Below, piece by piece: positions 1 to 9,663 of a stretch of 64,000 nucleotides of DNA (positions are counted from its first letter, which is position 1; each line of letters opens with the position of its first letter). This DNA is from Leptospira paudalimensis (GTDB taxonomy: Bacteria; Spirochaetota; Leptospiria; Leptospirales; Leptospiraceae): NCBI RefSeq assembly GCF_026151345.1, contig NZ_JAMQPR010000002.1, positions 124,001 to 188,000 on the forward strand, read 5' to 3'. A model generated the notes under the pieces. That model worked only from the letters and a program-made list of their open reading frames with translations, was not told where the DNA came from and did not search any database. The position numbers and the translations under genes are program-made.

Positions 1-677
1 GCTTTTTTAACAGCTTTCTTCGCCTTCACTTTGTTTTGTGGTTTAGCGACTGGTTTGGATGCCGGTTTTGCCTTTGTCGTAGTTTTTGGTTTCGCACTTG
101 GTTTTGATTTCCCTTGTGACTTCGAAGGTTGGTTTACCTGTGCGAGTAAATCTTCATCTTCCCAATAAAAAACTTGGTCAGCTGGAGTGGATTGTTCCAT
201 CGCCATTGCTTGGGCTTCCAAAAGTGAATTATTGGATTCATTAAAATTTGCTAATTTTTGAAACAACAAATTGATTTTTGGATCTTGGAATTTCCCACGG
301 ATGGTTGCATAAAAATTACGTGCATCTTCCCCTTCGCGAATGGCAAGTTCAATGGCCTTTTTTTCGTCAGCTTTGACTTCTGCATTTTTGTTTCGGTCTA
401 AACGATCCATGATCTTTTGGATGGTGGAAGAGTGGAATTTTTCAATCTCCGAAAGTTGTTTGAGGTTCGGAAGTTCTTTCCCCTCTGCACTTTTATAAAT
501 GTCTTTGATGTATTTGATGTGCTCATCACCATCTAACGCAAGTTGGCTGAAAAGTTCTCTAATTTGACCTTCAGGCAAACTTTCAGATAGTTTAAGATAA
601 AAATTGAAACATTGAACCTCATGTTCAATCGCAGCTGCTACTGCTTCAATAAAGGATGTTTTTTTTAGTGATTTCAT
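1..677 (-). CDS. Ferritin-like (rubrerythrin-type) protein with basic tail, truncated by window edge
   Basis: The reading frame opens at an ATG at 675-677 on the minus strand and runs off the left edge, so the C-terminus is missing. The first half looks like a ferritin-like four-helix carboxylate-bridged di-iron domain: an EHE near residue 18, then a DGDEH block in a helix. A second helical pair (ELAIREGEDA, then LFQKLANFNE) resembles the other half, but an Asn stands where the second His would be expected. From about residue 185 the protein becomes a Lys/Ala/Pro-rich tail (repeats such as AKPK and ASKPVAKP), which may bind nucleic acid or another polyanion. Fold assignment is by motif only and the substrate is unknown. 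Confidence 0.7.
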   Translation of the reverse strand, partial: MKSLKKTSFIEAVAAAIEHEVQCFNFYLKLSESLPEGQIRELFSQLALDGDEHIKYIKDIYKSAEGKELPNLKQLSEIEKFHSSTIQKIMDRLDRNKNAEVKADEKKAIELAIREGEDARNFYATIRGKFQDPKINLLFQKLANFNESNNSLLEAQAMAMEQSTPADQVFYWEDEDLLAQVNQPSKSQGKSKPSAKPKTTTKAKPASKPVAKPQNKVKAKKAVKK

Positions 678-735
678 AATCCCTTTCCCTGGTTTTGTAA
701 AACCATAAATACGATACTCGTTTGAGTGAAGTGAA

Positions 736-1404
736 TCAAGTATTTTTCACTGATTGAACATCTAACTCTTCTGTCTTTGTTGCAGCATAAATGAGTAGTT
801 GTGCAAGATAATAAGTGATCATGATTCCAAGAGATGCAACGGACCGGTCCATTTCTCGGTTGAGAAACATCGAATATGCGATAATGGAGTCCGAGAGGAT
901 GAAAACCAGTGCACCGAGGAGTCCCAAATAGAATGGTTTGGTGATCGAATTTCTTGCAGCTGCCCGCCAACCCATAAGGCAAATGGCAGAGATATAAAAT
1001 CCTACAGGGATCGTGAGAGCACCTAATTTCGGAACAAGCACCATAAAAAAGGAACTACCAAATAACAAAAATGGAATCGCAAGGACAGGTTTGATTTTGG
1101 AATCAATGGTAAATGCATACGAATAAATCAATTGGGCGATGAGAAACGAACCAAGCCCTGGGACAAAATATCCTTCTTTCGGGATGGCCAAAAAACTATC
1201 TCCAAATAGAGAAAATACAAGTCCTACCGCAACCAATTTTCCTCGTTTTTCCAATGTGGGAAACGAACGAAACAATGCGACAATCAAGATTAAGATTGGG
1301 ACAATTTTGGAAGGTAGATAAAAAACATCTTCCTTTGAGATCGTAACGATCGCAAGCAGATGAACAACAGAAAAGAGAACAAACAAAACAATTTCTTTAG
1401 CCAT
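736..1404 (-). CDS. YhhN/TMEM86 family membrane protein (possible lysoplasmalogenase)
   Basis: This 222-residue protein is almost wholly hydrophobic, with about seven or eight membrane helices. It carries the two family hallmarks: an Asp in SLFGDSF near residue 67 and a second in FILSDS near residue 168. In vertebrate TMEM86 proteins this family hydrolyses the vinyl-ether bond of lysoplasmalogens; the bacterial substrate is less certain. The ATG at 1404 is preceded by a purine-rich stretch that can act as a ribosome site. It is transcribed towards the ferritin-like gene and away from the small gene at 1471. A link to the alkyl-DHAP-synthase-like gene near 58 kb is only speculative. Confidence 0.75.
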   Translation of the reverse strand: MAKEIVLFVLFSVVHLLAIVTISKEDVFYLPSKIVPILILIVALFRSFPTLEKRGKLVAVGLVFSLFGDSFLAIPKEGYFVPGLGSFLIAQLIYSYAFTIDSKIKPVLAIPFLLFGSSFFMVLVPKLGALTIPVGFYISAICLMGWRAAARNSITKPFYLGLLGALVFILSDSIIAYSMFLNREMDRSVASLGIMITYYLAQLLIYAATKTEELDVQSVKNT

Positions 1405-1470
1405 ATTTCTTACTTTACACAGATATCATTCTCGAGATTTCATCAGATGGAAAGCCCGAGTGATCAGCCT

Positions 1471-1779
1471 ATGAAACAAACACGACCCTTGTCTATCCTT
1501 TTCTTAATCTGTCTTTTGTGGACACAAACCTTATCTGCAAGAGAAGTCCCTTCCGGCGGAGAAATGTTGATAGATCTCATCGTTGCTCGTCCCATGGGAC
1601 TTGCAGGTACTGTATTAGGAACTGCTGCATTTATCGTCGCATCTCCATTCACTCTTCTCTCTGGAACATTCTTGCAGTCTGGAAGAAGATTGGTTGTATA
1701 CCCTGCAAAATTCACCTTCACACGAGGGTTAGGCGACTTCCCTGGTTATATGGAAGATTACCAAATCGTAGAGGAATAA
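1471..1779 (+). CDS. Small secreted protein of unknown function upstream of mutA
   Basis: I do not recognise this 102-residue protein. It starts MKQTRPLS and has a clear signal peptide (hydrophobic core LFLICLLW, likely cleavage after LSA). The mature part contains a hydrophobic Gly/Ala-rich stretch (GLAGTVLGTAAF, then IVASPFTLLSG), suggesting membrane association. The frame is open further upstream (ATG at 1447 and earlier), but 1471 gives the natural signal peptide. No strong ribosome site is visible at either start. Its stop lies one base before the TTG of mutA, so the two are probably co-transcribed although no functional link is obvious. Confidence 0.6.
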   Translation: MKQTRPLSILFLICLLWTQTLSAREVPSGGEMLIDLIVARPMGLAGTVLGTAAFIVASPFTLLSGTFLQSGRRLVVYPAKFTFTRGLGDFPGYMEDYQIVEE

Positions 1780-1780
1780 A

Positions 1781-3592
1781 TTGAACGAATTTTTATTTTC
1801 AGATTTTCCTGAAGTATCCACTGAGGATTGGAAAAACCAAATCCTCAAAGACCTAAAAGGCAGTCCTTGGGACAAAGTGACCTGGGAAACCGAAGAAGGT
1901 TTTAAAATTGAACCTTTTTATCGCAAAGAAGACCTTCCTGTTTTACCTAGAGTTTTCAAACGAAACCCTGGATGGAAAGTAACCGAAACTATCACATCCA
2001 AATCCGAAACAAAATCTTTAACAGAGAAAGGTGTTGAAGCAGCCATCCTTGTTTCTCACGAAGAGGCAGGAAAACAATATGGTTGTAAAATCTCCTCAAC
2101 TTCTGACTTAGAATCTCTCGCAAAATCAGTGGGTGAAATTCCTCTTATCGTTTCACTTGCCACACGAACTCCAAAGTTCACCGACACATTCAAAAAACTG
2201 GCATCTTCGCATAACACGGTTCTAGGTGACTTTGATCCGTATGGTACTGCTCTTCTTTGTGGAGAACTTGGTTGTGAAAAAGAGAGTATTGGCAAAACCT
2301 TCCAAGCACTTTCAGGAACCAAAGGGTTCTCTGGTGTGGGCATTCATAGTTTGTATTTACGGGATTCAGGTGCTTCCATTGGCCAAGAACTTGCCTATTC
2401 TCTTTCTTGGGGTGTGGATTACTTAAACCAACATTTGGATGCGGGAGTTTCGATCGAAGATGCTGCATCAAACCTTTGGTTTTGGATGGGGATTGGCTCT
2501 GATTACTTCACAGAGATCGCCAAATTCCGTGCTATGCGAATCCTTTGGACTGAAATTCTCAATGCCTACAAACCAGGCCTTGGAGAAATGCATCCTGCTC
2601 TTATCCTTGCCCAAACTTCTAATTTTCAGTACACGGCATACGATCCTTACGTGAATATGTTACGTGGAACAACGGCTGCTATGTCTGCCGTAATTGGTGG
2701 TGCTGATTTTATCGCAGTATCGCCTTTTGATTCCGAATATACCACAAAACAAGAGTTAGGCAAACGAATTGCAAGGAATGCACAACTCCTTCTTCGTTAC
2801 GAATCCTTCCTCGACAAAGTAGAAGACCCTGCGTCTGGTTCGTACTACTTAGAATTACTCACGAAAAAATTAGCGGAAACGGCTTGGGAAAAATTCCAAA
2901 CTGTGGAAAAAGAAGGTGGGTTTGGTGTTTCTTTGAAAAAAGGTACCATCCAATCCGAAATCCAAACTCGTGCTTCCAAAAAACGGGAAGCCCTTGCTAC
3001 CAAAAAAGAAATCCTGCTTGGAACAAACCAATACCCACTCCCAACAGAACGGCATGCTGAGCTAAAAGAATCAGTGGCCGAAACTGAAAAACGGCTATCT
3101 TACTCAGAAAAATCAACATACGAACGTTTGGTGCCACTCAGACTTTCGTATGAATTTGACAAGTGGAGAAACAAAACAGACCTCCAGGTTGCTTCTGGGA
3201 AAAAAGCACCTAAGGTATTTTTACTGACCATTGGGGACCTAACGATGCGAAAAGCACGTGCTGGTTTTAGCTCCAACTTCATTGGCTGCCTAGGATACGA
3301 AATCATCGACAACCTGGGATTTTCTTCTATAAAAGAAGGAGTGACCAAAGCAAAAGAATCGGGAGCCGAGATTGTTGTCCTTTGTTCGGCTGACGAAGAG
3401 TATGCGACCTACCTTCCTGAATTTGCAAAGGAAATGGCAACCCAACTTCCAAACGCTTGGAAACTGCTTGCTGGTTACCCAAAAGACTTAGTTAGCCAAG
3501 CGGAATCTCTCGGGATCGATGACTTCATCCACATGAAACGTAACCTCGTTCAGTTTATGGAAAAAGCCCAAAGCAAATGGATCGGGAAATAA
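1781..3592 (+). CDS. mutA: Methylmalonyl-CoA mutase small (beta) subunit
   Basis: This 603-residue protein is the non-catalytic partner of the heterodimeric, adenosylcobalamin-dependent methylmalonyl-CoA mutase, which interconverts succinyl-CoA and (R)-methylmalonyl-CoA. It has the family TIM-barrel region ([18 protein letters not shown], residues about 235-252) and a degenerate C-terminal B12-fold domain. The position of the cobalt-ligating DxHxxG motif reads [11 protein letters not shown], with no His, as expected for the small subunit. The start is TTG at 1781 with GAGGA five bases upstream. It is followed after one base by mutB. Length is normal for the family. Confidence 0.92.
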   Translation: MNEFLFSDFPEVSTEDWKNQILKDLKGSPWDKVTWETEEGFKIEPFYRKEDLPVLPRVFKRNPGWKVTETITSKSETKSLTEKGVEAAILVSHEEAGKQYGCKISSTSDLESLAKSVGEIPLIVSLATRTPKFTDTFKKLASSHNTVLGDFDPYGTALLCGELGCEKESIGKTFQALSGTKGFSGVGIHSLYLRDSGASIGQELAYSLSWGVDYLNQHLDAGVSIEDAASNLWFWMGIGSDYFTEIAKFRAMRILWTEILNAYKPGLGEMHPALILAQTSNFQYTAYDPYVNMLRGTTAAMSAVIGGADFIAVSPFDSEYTTKQELGKRIARNAQLLLRYESFLDKVEDPASGSYYLELLTKKLAETAWEKFQTVEKEGGFGVSLKKGTIQSEIQTRASKKREALATKKEILLGTNQYPLPTERHAELKESVAETEKRLSYSEKSTYERLVPLRLSYEFDKWRNKTDLQVASGKKAPKVFLLTIGDLTMRKARAGFSSNFIGCLGYEIIDNLGFSSIKEGVTKAKESGAEIVVLCSADEEYATYLPEFAKEMATQLPNAWKLLAGYPKDLVSQAESLGIDDFIHMKRNLVQFMEKAQSKWIGK

Positions 3593-3593
3593 A

Positions 3594-5732
3594 ATGAAGA
3601 AACCTAATTTTGCAACTACCCCACTTTCTTTTAGTGCCCCAAAACCAGACCCAAAGTCCATTTCTCTTTGGCAAACGGCAGAAGGGATTTCCATCCAATC
3701 TCGGTACCAACCAACCGACTTGGAAGGAATGGAACACCTAAATTATGCGGCTGGAATCCCTCCCTATTTACGTGGGCCTTATTCCACCATGTATGTAAAC
3801 AAACCTTGGACGGTCCGCCAATACGCTGGATTTTCCACAGCTGAAGAATCAAATGCCTTTTATCGTCGAAACTTAGCCGCAGGGCAGAAGGGACTTTCCG
3901 TTGCCTTTGACCTGGCAACACATCGGGGTTATGATTCCGACCACGAACGAGTCGTAGGAGACGTGGGGAAAGCGGGTGTGGCGATTGACTCTGTCCTCGA
4001 CATGAAGATCCTCTTCGACCAAATCCCTCTCGATCAGATGTCTGTTTCCATGACCATGAATGGTGCGGTCATCCCAGTCCTTGCATTCTATATTGTTGCA
4101 GCAGAAGAACAAGGGGTTTCTAAGGACAAACTTTCTGGTACCATCCAAAATGATATTTTGAAAGAGTTTATGGTGAGGAACACTTACATCTACCCGCCAA
4201 AACATTCGATGAAAATCATCGCTGATATCTTTGGTTACACTTCTAAATACATGCCAAAGTTTAACTCCATCTCCATCTCTGGTTACCATATGCAAGAAGC
4301 GGGTGCCACAGCCGATTTGGAACTTGCCTATACACTTGCGGATGGTTGGGAATACATCAAAACAGGAATCGCTTCTGGGCTTTCTGTCGATGAATTTGCA
4401 CCACGCCTCTCATTCTTTTGGGCGATTGGGATGAACCATTTTATGGAGATTGCCAAGATGCGTGCGGGGCGTCTGCTTTGGGCTAAAATCGTAAACCAGT
4501 TCCAACCGAAATCCACAAAGTCTTTGGCTCTCCGAACCCATTGCCAAACGTCTGGATGGTCCCTCACAGAACAAGACCCATTCAATAACGTGGGAAGGAC
4601 TTGTATTGAAGCCATGGCAGCAGCCCTTGGCCACACTCAATCCCTTCATACAAATGCTCTTGATGAAGCGATTGCCCTTCCGACTGACTTCTCAGCAAGG
4701 ATTGCACGTAACACACAAATTTACTTACAAGAAGAAACTAACATCCACCGAGTCATCGACCCTTGGGGAGGATCCTTTTATGTGGAAAAACTCACAAACG
4801 ATTTAGTCCACAAAGCGTGGGATCTAATCACCGAAGTACAAAAATTAGGTGGTATGGCAGAGGCGATTGAGACGGGAATTCCAAAGATGCGGATCGAAGA
4901 AGCATCCGCAAGAAAACAGGCTCGTATCGACTCTGGGAAGGATGTGATTGTCGGAGTAAACCGATTCCGTTTGGATAAGGAAGCTCCCCTTGATATATTA
5001 GACATCGACAACACTGCAGTTCGACTCGCCCAAATCAAACGACTCGAACAAATGAAAAAAGACCGTGATAACACAGCCGTCGAAGCTGCGTTAAACGCCA
5101 TTACGAAATGTGCAGAAACAGGCAACGGAAACTTACTCGAACTCGCAGTGGATGCAGCACGCAAACGTGCTTCTCTCGGTGAAATTTCATTTGCAATGGA
5201 AAAAGTATTCGGGAGGTACAAAGCTGTGATCAGATCTATCTCGGGAGTGTATTCCTCAGAAATTTCCGAAGACAAAGGTTATATCGAAGCGAGAGGTCTT
5301 GCCGATGAATTTGCCAAACTCGAAGGCCGTAGACCAAGGATCATGGTTGCCAAAATGGGACAAGATGGCCATGACCGTGGTGCCAAGGTGATCTCCACCA
5401 GTTTTGCTGATATGGGGTTTGACGTTGATATCGGGCCTCTTTTCCAAACACCTGCGGAAGTTGCCAAACAAGTGGTAGAAAACGACTGCCACATCCTGGG
5501 AGTTTCTTCCCTTGCAGCAGGACACAAAACCTTGGTTCCGCAAGTGATCGAAGAATTGAAAAAACTTGGCGCAGAAGATGTGTTAGTTGTTGTGGGAGGA
5601 GTGATCCCTGCACAAGACTACGACTTCCTCTACAAATCAGGTGCTACAGCGATTTTTGGACCAGGAACAGTGATTTCGGAAGCCGCAAAACAAATCCTCA
5701 ATTTGTTACTCGGCGAACGAAGAGCCGCGTAA
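3594..5732 (+). CDS. mutB: Methylmalonyl-CoA mutase large (alpha, catalytic) subunit
   Basis: The 712-residue catalytic subunit. The N-terminal barrel carries the methylmalonyl-CoA mutase signature ([17 protein letters not shown], then [13 protein letters not shown]), which separates true methylmalonyl-CoA mutases from ethylmalonyl- and isobutyryl-CoA mutases. The C-terminal cobalamin domain has [10 protein letters not shown], with His593 as predicted cobalt ligand. The ATG lies directly after the mutA stop. The product would join propionyl-CoA from odd-chain fatty acids or branched amino acids to the TCA cycle. A weak hairpin follows the gene before the G-protein gene at 5877. Confidence 0.96.
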   Translation: MKKPNFATTPLSFSAPKPDPKSISLWQTAEGISIQSRYQPTDLEGMEHLNYAAGIPPYLRGPYSTMYVNKPWTVRQYAGFSTAEESNAFYRRNLAAGQKGLSVAFDLATHRGYDSDHERVVGDVGKAGVAIDSVLDMKILFDQIPLDQMSVSMTMNGAVIPVLAFYIVAAEEQGVSKDKLSGTIQNDILKEFMVRNTYIYPPKHSMKIIADIFGYTSKYMPKFNSISISGYHMQEAGATADLELAYTLADGWEYIKTGIASGLSVDEFAPRLSFFWAIGMNHFMEIAKMRAGRLLWAKIVNQFQPKSTKSLALRTHCQTSGWSLTEQDPFNNVGRTCIEAMAAALGHTQSLHTNALDEAIALPTDFSARIARNTQIYLQEETNIHRVIDPWGGSFYVEKLTNDLVHKAWDLITEVQKLGGMAEAIETGIPKMRIEEASARKQARIDSGKDVIVGVNRFRLDKEAPLDILDIDNTAVRLAQIKRLEQMKKDRDNTAVEAALNAITKCAETGNGNLLELAVDAARKRASLGEISFAMEKVFGRYKAVIRSISGVYSSEISEDKGYIEARGLADEFAKLEGRRPRIMVAKMGQDGHDRGAKVISTSFADMGFDVDIGPLFQTPAEVAKQVVENDCHILGVSSLAAGHKTLVPQVIEELKKLGAEDVLVVVGGVIPAQDYDFLYKSGATAIFGPGTVISEAAKQILNLLLGERRAA

Positions 5733-5776
5733 GGTTTACCAAACAAAGATCCGGCAAAACACCGAATCAAACAACA

Positions 5777-5808
5777 AACACCGACTTGTCAATCTGGCGG
5801 TCGGTGTT
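5777..5808 (+). terminator. Hairpin between mutB and the G-protein gene
   Basis: A 9-bp perfect inverted repeat, AACACCGAC / GTCGGTGTT, with a 14-base loop lies 45 bases after mutB. No uridine tract follows, so it may attenuate, stabilise the mutAB message or bind a protein rather than terminate. Confidence 0.35.
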
Positions 5809-5876
5809 CGTTTGGTGTCTGACAAATCAGGATTCAAAACACAACCGAGACATTCTTACGTTTCATAGAGAATCAA

Positions 5877-6992
5877 ATGGATCAGGAAAACAAAGACTCA
5901 CAGAAAACCAAACTTTCCAGTGAACCGAAAGAGCCAAAATCGGCCCTCTCTGTCAATCCTGGTGTTGCGGATGCTCCCGCCATCTCTCCCTATATCAAAG
6001 AACAACGAAAGTCCCTCTCCAAAAAAGAAACCACACCAGAATCCCTTGCAGATGGAATTTTAACAGGGAACCGAACAGCCCTCTCCAAAGCCATCACCCT
6101 TGTGGAAAGTAATTTGGAAGAACACAATGACAAAGCCCAAGCCATCTTAGAACTTGTGATGCCAAAGGTAGGAAACTCCATTCGCATTGGGATTACAGGG
6201 GTTCCCGGAGTGGGAAAATCCACTTTCATTGAAAGTTTTGGAAGTTACATCCTCGAACAAAACCGAAAACTCGCAGTACTCGCCATTGACCCCAGTAGCC
6301 AACGTACAAGAGGTTCTATCCTCGGAGATAAAACGAGAATGGAAGTTTTGTCCAAAGCAGAAAATGCCTTTATCCGTCCCTCACCTAGCAGTGGTTCACT
6401 GGGAGGTGTCGCACGAAAAACACGAGAAAGTATGTATCTCTGTGAAGCAGCTGGGTTTGATACTATCATCATTGAAACGGTAGGTGTCGGTCAGTCTGAA
6501 ACCCAAGTCCACTCCATGGTGGATTTCTTTTTGTTACTCATGCTTGCAGGTGCGGGAGACGAACTCCAAGGGATCAAACGAGGCATTATGGAGATGGCAG
6601 ATCTGATTGCCATCAACAAGGCCGATGGACAAAATGAAGCCTATGCCACTCGGGCTAGAGCCGAGTATGAATCAGCTCTCCACCTCTTCCCTGCCCCCGA
6701 ATCCAAATGGACACCTCGTGCCACCACTTGCAGTGGACTTGGAGGAAAAGGAATTGATGAAATTTGGAATCTCATCCAAGACTACACCACCACCACAAAA
6801 ACAAACGGTTATTATGCGAAAAATCGGGAAGACCAAACCAAAACTTGGTTTGAAGAATCTTTGAGGGAAGCTGTTTTGGATCAGTTTTTTGCAACTGAAG
6901 GGAAAAAAGAAGCCATTAGCCTCTCTGAATCCAAATTGATGAGTGGAAAATCCACACTACTACGCGAAATCAAGTTCCTCCTCGGGAAATAA
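5877..6992 (+). CDS. meaB: MeaB/ArgK-type GTPase chaperone of methylmalonyl-CoA mutase
   Basis: This 371-residue P-loop GTPase of the MeaB/ArgK (MMAA) family guards and reloads methylmalonyl-CoA mutase: it gates adenosylcobalamin delivery and promotes removal of damaged cofactor. The Walker A motif GVPGVGKS sits near residues 108-115, with AIDPSS and ETVGVGQSE (switch/Walker B regions) further on, NKADG as the base-specificity motif and a C-terminal dimerisation arm. The first 75 residues are a charged, low-complexity extension. It lies 144 bases after mutB on the same strand, so it is the likely partner of that enzyme. A second paralogue lies at 53212. Confidence 0.92.
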   Translation: MDQENKDSQKTKLSSEPKEPKSALSVNPGVADAPAISPYIKEQRKSLSKKETTPESLADGILTGNRTALSKAITLVESNLEEHNDKAQAILELVMPKVGNSIRIGITGVPGVGKSTFIESFGSYILEQNRKLAVLAIDPSSQRTRGSILGDKTRMEVLSKAENAFIRPSPSSGSLGGVARKTRESMYLCEAAGFDTIIIETVGVGQSETQVHSMVDFFLLLMLAGAGDELQGIKRGIMEMADLIAINKADGQNEAYATRARAEYESALHLFPAPESKWTPRATTCSGLGGKGIDEIWNLIQDYTTTTKTNGYYAKNREDQTKTWFEESLREAVLDQFFATEGKKEAISLSESKLMSGKSTLLREIKFLLGK

Positions 6993-7025
6993 AAAAAACA
7001 CCACCGTGACTGAACACGATGGTGT
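6990..7025. terminator. Intrinsic terminator, strongest on the minus strand
   Basis: ACACCACCGTG and CACGATGGTGT form an 11-bp stem with one mismatch and a 6-base loop. Eight adenines precede it on the plus strand, so the minus transcript ends in a stem followed by eight uridines, a classical terminator for RNA coming from 7281 and beyond. The hairpin directly after the GTPase stop may also end the plus transcript. Confidence 0.6.
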
Positions 7026-7078
7026 ATTATAAGGTTATCATTCATTTAAAGGAAAAGTCCAATTCGAAATAGGGTGAA

Positions 7079-7168
7079 TTAAAGAATAAAATTCACAAAA
7101 AACAAGATGGTGAAATAGACACCGAACCAAAGGAAAAAACGAAAGTAGGTAACAAAAAAGAAGACCAA
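7079..7168 (-). CDS. Possible 29-residue hydrophobic membrane peptide
   Basis: A short frame on the minus strand could start at TTG 7168 (MVFFFVTYFRFFLW...) and stop at 7079. The product would be a single very aromatic, hydrophobic helix with one Arg near the start. The frame continues open upstream to a stop near the TATAAT-like box, but no ATG is present; AAGGA lies upstream of the TTG. It sits just before the minus-strand terminator at 6990. Composition alone could produce such a frame in AT-rich DNA, so it is doubtful. Confidence 0.2.
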   Translation of the reverse strand: MVFFFVTYFRFFLWFGVYFTILFFVNFIL

Positions 7169-7231
7169 AACTTTTAAAGTGTCCTTAAAAGAAAAATTCT
7201 CTGAATCCGGATTTCATTATAAGGGAGAATT

Positions 7232-7258
7232 GTAGATTCGTCTATCTACCAGATGGTA
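7232..7258. promoter_or_regulatory. Two abutting palindromes next to a minus-strand TATAAT box
   Basis: GTAGAT-TCGTCT-ATCTAC (7232-7249) and TACCAGATGGTA (7247-7258) lie side by side in the gap after the response regulator gene. On the minus strand a TTATAAT box follows them at about 7216-7222. This looks like an operator plus promoter driving the doubtful small frame at 7079-7168, or an RNA structure in the 3' part of the two-component transcript. Confidence 0.3.
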
Positions 7259-7280
7259 TAAAAAGAAACCTGCAAACAAA

Positions 7281-7943
7281 TCAGAAGATACCAAATACCC
7301 TCGCTTTTTTTAACATTTGGACCCTGGTATTGACCTGGAGTTTTTTGTAGATGGTTTTGATTTGTTGCCTGACAGTCCCGATGGTTGTTCCAAACAATTG
7401 GGCAATCTGTTGGGGAGTATCCCCTTCAATGATGAGCTCTAAAATTTGCCTTTCCCTGGGTGATAAAACTTCTAAACCCAATTCTTTTTCTTTTTTAGGA
7501 TGGGAACTTAGGGTTGGACTCGTTTCTGGTTTTCGAAATGCTAACAATACTTTTGTGGCGATAGAAGGAGAAATCACACTCCCCCCATCCAAAATTGTTT
7601 GGATGGTCTCCCATAGGGAATCCAATTCTGACTTCCAGATATAACCTGATGCACCAAGTTTGATCGCAGCAAAGATCACATCATCTGTTTGTAAAGAAGA
7701 GATCACAAGACTTTTCCTCACATCAACAGTATGGTATTTTTTTAAAACATCGATACCACTGGCGCCCGGTAGTCCAATATCAAGAATCAATAATTGTAAT
7801 TCTTCCTTAGGAGGATTTGAATCGAAGGCTTCTGCAGAGTTCCAAGTTGTGATAGAGAGTGTATCTCTAGTTTTTAATACAGCTACTAAAGAATCTAAGT
7901 AGTCAGGATTGTCTTCTATGATGCCAATTTGGACTACATTCAT
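7281..7943 (-). CDS. NarL/FixJ-type response regulator
   Basis: A 220-residue two-domain regulator. The receiver domain (residues 1-120) has the acidic pocket near residues 10-11 (IIEDNPDY) and the phospho-acceptor Asp55 in LLILDIGLPGASG. The C-terminal LuxR-type helix-turn-helix starts at LSPRERQILELI (about residue 160) with recognition helix TTIGTVRQQIKTIYKKL. Its start overlaps the end of the sensor kinase gene by 4 bases, so the two form a pair. The usual final receiver Lys is present in the region GYIWKSE. The DNA target is unknown; the palindromes just downstream are candidates. Confidence 0.9.
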   Translation of the reverse strand: MNVVQIGIIEDNPDYLDSLVAVLKTRDTLSITTWNSAEAFDSNPPKEELQLLILDIGLPGASGIDVLKKYHTVDVRKSLVISSLQTDDVIFAAIKLGASGYIWKSELDSLWETIQTILDGGSVISPSIATKVLLAFRKPETSPTLSSHPKKEKELGLEVLSPRERQILELIIEGDTPQQIAQLFGTTIGTVRQQIKTIYKKLQVNTRVQMLKKARVFGIF

Positions 7944-9178
7944 AATAAGAATAATGATTTCGGGATTCGCATTTTGATCCGGTAAGGAGATGGACTAATT
8001 TCTAATTGACCATTTAGGAATTGGATTCTTTGTTCAATCCCTTTTTCTCCGATTCCCAAATTCCAAAACGATTCTGGATTTTCAATGATTACATTTGGAT
8101 TCTCTGCTTTTGTTTTTTTGCCTTCTGTGGCAAATTCAATGGAGATGGAATTTTCAGTTTCCTCTAAACGACAAATAGTTTTTCCACTACCATGCCTTAA
8201 ATCATTGGTACTAATTTCTTTAAAGATTTGTAATATATGGTGTGCAGTTTCTGGTTCTTTGATTGAGACCAAACGGTCGGTAAAGGTCTCGCTTTGGATT
8301 AAAATTTCCCTGCCTAACATTTTATATCTTTTTTTAACAAGGAGATGTAGACCATCGATAAGAGATTCCTGCAAAATTTCTCTCTGGTCTTCTTCTTTTA
8401 CTTGGTTCCGTAAAGATTGTAAAGCGTCGGAAGAAAGTTCTTTGATTTTATGTACCACCGCAGTTGCAGTTCCAACTGAATTGGTCTCCAATGTTTGGCA
8501 GAGTAATACCAAGTCCGTGAGTTTAGAACCCAAACTATCATGGATGTCTTGGAAAAATGTCCTACGTTTTTCTTCGAGTAACATACCTCGATACGCTGCA
8601 ATGTAACGTGTTTGGAACCACCAATGGTTCAGAAAAAAAGAAACTAAAAACAATGGTACAATGGTAGACATCTCTCTCCATGTTTCTTCTGGAATCAAAG
8701 AATCATTTTGGATGAAAACTCGTATTAAATAAATGCAAAAAACAAGTGTCCATTCAGAAATAAACTGCCAAACAAGTCCTGGATAAAAAAACGAATTTGA
8801 ACCAATGAGTGCGATGATCGTTAACCAATTTCTTGGATCAAAGTAAGGGATAGTTGGATCATGAAAGCCAGTTTCAATTTCGACTAAGACTAAAGAAAAA
8901 AATAAAATTCGAACGAGTTTTGTGATATTGGCATTCACTGTTCGATAAAAAAAAGAAATCCCAACTAAGCATAAACTGATGATGAGTTGTGAAAACGAAA
9001 GATAACAATTCGTTAGATCAACTTTTCCCCACTCCAAATAAACGCTATGAGCATAAGCCAAGGTATAAGCGAATCCTAAAAAATATAGTTTGTTTAAAAT
9101 TTCAGAATAAACAGCAATTAAAGAAATTGGGTCAAATTGTTTGCCCAACAGTTTGTGATAGAAAACACGAATGTTCAT
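7940..9178 (-). CDS. Membrane sensor histidine kinase, HisKA_3 (NarX/DegS) type
   Basis: 412 residues. About six membrane helices fill residues 20-185, with no obvious separate periplasmic sensor domain, so the signal is probably perceived in or near the membrane. The dimerisation/phosphotransfer segment FFQDIHDSLGSKL has the phospho-acceptor His213, typical of HisKA_3 kinases that pair with NarL-type regulators. The ATPase domain follows: N-box EISTNDLRHG near residue 325, then a G-box GIGEKGIEQRI near residue 375. The gene is upstream of and overlaps its regulator gene by 4 bases. Confidence 0.9.
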   Translation of the reverse strand: MNIRVFYHKLLGKQFDPISLIAVYSEILNKLYFLGFAYTLAYAHSVYLEWGKVDLTNCYLSFSQLIISLCLVGISFFYRTVNANITKLVRILFFSLVLVEIETGFHDPTIPYFDPRNWLTIIALIGSNSFFYPGLVWQFISEWTLVFCIYLIRVFIQNDSLIPEETWREMSTIVPLFLVSFFLNHWWFQTRYIAAYRGMLLEEKRRTFFQDIHDSLGSKLTDLVLLCQTLETNSVGTATAVVHKIKELSSDALQSLRNQVKEEDQREILQESLIDGLHLLVKKRYKMLGREILIQSETFTDRLVSIKEPETAHHILQIFKEISTNDLRHGSGKTICRLEETENSISIEFATEGKKTKAENPNVIIENPESFWNLGIGEKGIEQRIQFLNGQLEISPSPYRIKMRIPKSLFLL

Positions 9179-9220
9179 AAATCTACCAATACTTTGTTTG
9201 GTAGGGAATGAAGACTTTCT

Positions 9221-9583
9221 TCATACTTCTAGTTTTTTGATATGTTCCAATAGAAGTTTTTTATCATCATCAAAGATTTGGTTGAATTCAAGTCCGACTT
9301 CATAAAAAGCACCTTCACCAAATTCCTCCAATCGAACTACTTTTGCCTTTGGGTACAAAACATATTTTACATCTGGGAAACGTAATTCCAATTCAAGCCT
9401 TGTACCCAATGACATTGGTTCCTTCGTACGAAAGAGGAGTCCACCTTCTGAGATGTCTTGTGAGTCCCCTTCCCCTTTGTCACTAGGCAAAAACTGAGCC
9501 GAACCTGCACCCGATTGGATCACACGGTAGGTGAGATGGACTTTTTCAGAGATACGATTGTAAATGCGGCGTTCGCTAGACAT
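9221..9583 (-). CDS. PilZ-domain protein (putative c-di-GMP receptor)
   Basis: This 120-residue protein is a stand-alone PilZ domain. It shows the N-terminal Arg-rich motif (RRIYNRISE, residues 5-13) and the DISEGGLLF element (about residues 42-50), the two parts that grip cyclic di-GMP. The rest is the beta-barrel typical of the fold, ending in a short helix. No partner domain is present, so it would act by binding another protein. It stands alone between the kinase gene (9178) and the efflux pump gene. Confidence 0.85.
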   Translation of the reverse strand: MSSERRIYNRISEKVHLTYRVIQSGAGSAQFLPSDKGEGDSQDISEGGLLFRTKEPMSLGTRLELELRFPDVKYVLYPKAKVVRLEEFGEGAFYEVGLEFNQIFDDDKKLLLEHIKKLEV

Positions 9584-9630
9584 GAATGCTAGAGAACACC
9601 GAATTCAATGTTAGGGCAAGTTTAAAATGA

Positions 9631-9660
9631 AAATCTCACCCGTATCTAAGAGTGAGATTT
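9631..9660 (-). terminator. Terminator after the RND pump gene
   Basis: AAATCTCAC and GTGAGATTT form a perfect 9-bp stem with a 12-base loop, 4 bases beyond the pump stop codon at 9664. On the minus strand it is followed by a T-rich run (TTCATTTT). Confidence 0.6.
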
Positions 9661-9663
9661 CTG

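Noticed and set aside
4778..5275. 165-codon open frame on the minus strand inside mutB
   Set aside because: It mirrors a well supported coding frame, its product is Ser/Arg-rich without a domain, and no ribosome site or promoter is seen.
5733..5876. Cobalamin riboswitch near the B12-dependent mutase genes
   Set aside because: No B12-box-like sequence was seen here or upstream of mutA and meaA; these enzymes use the cofactor rather than make it.
8085..8606. 173-codon plus-strand frame inside the histidine kinase gene
   Set aside because: It lies entirely opposite conserved kinase motifs and its product matches nothing.
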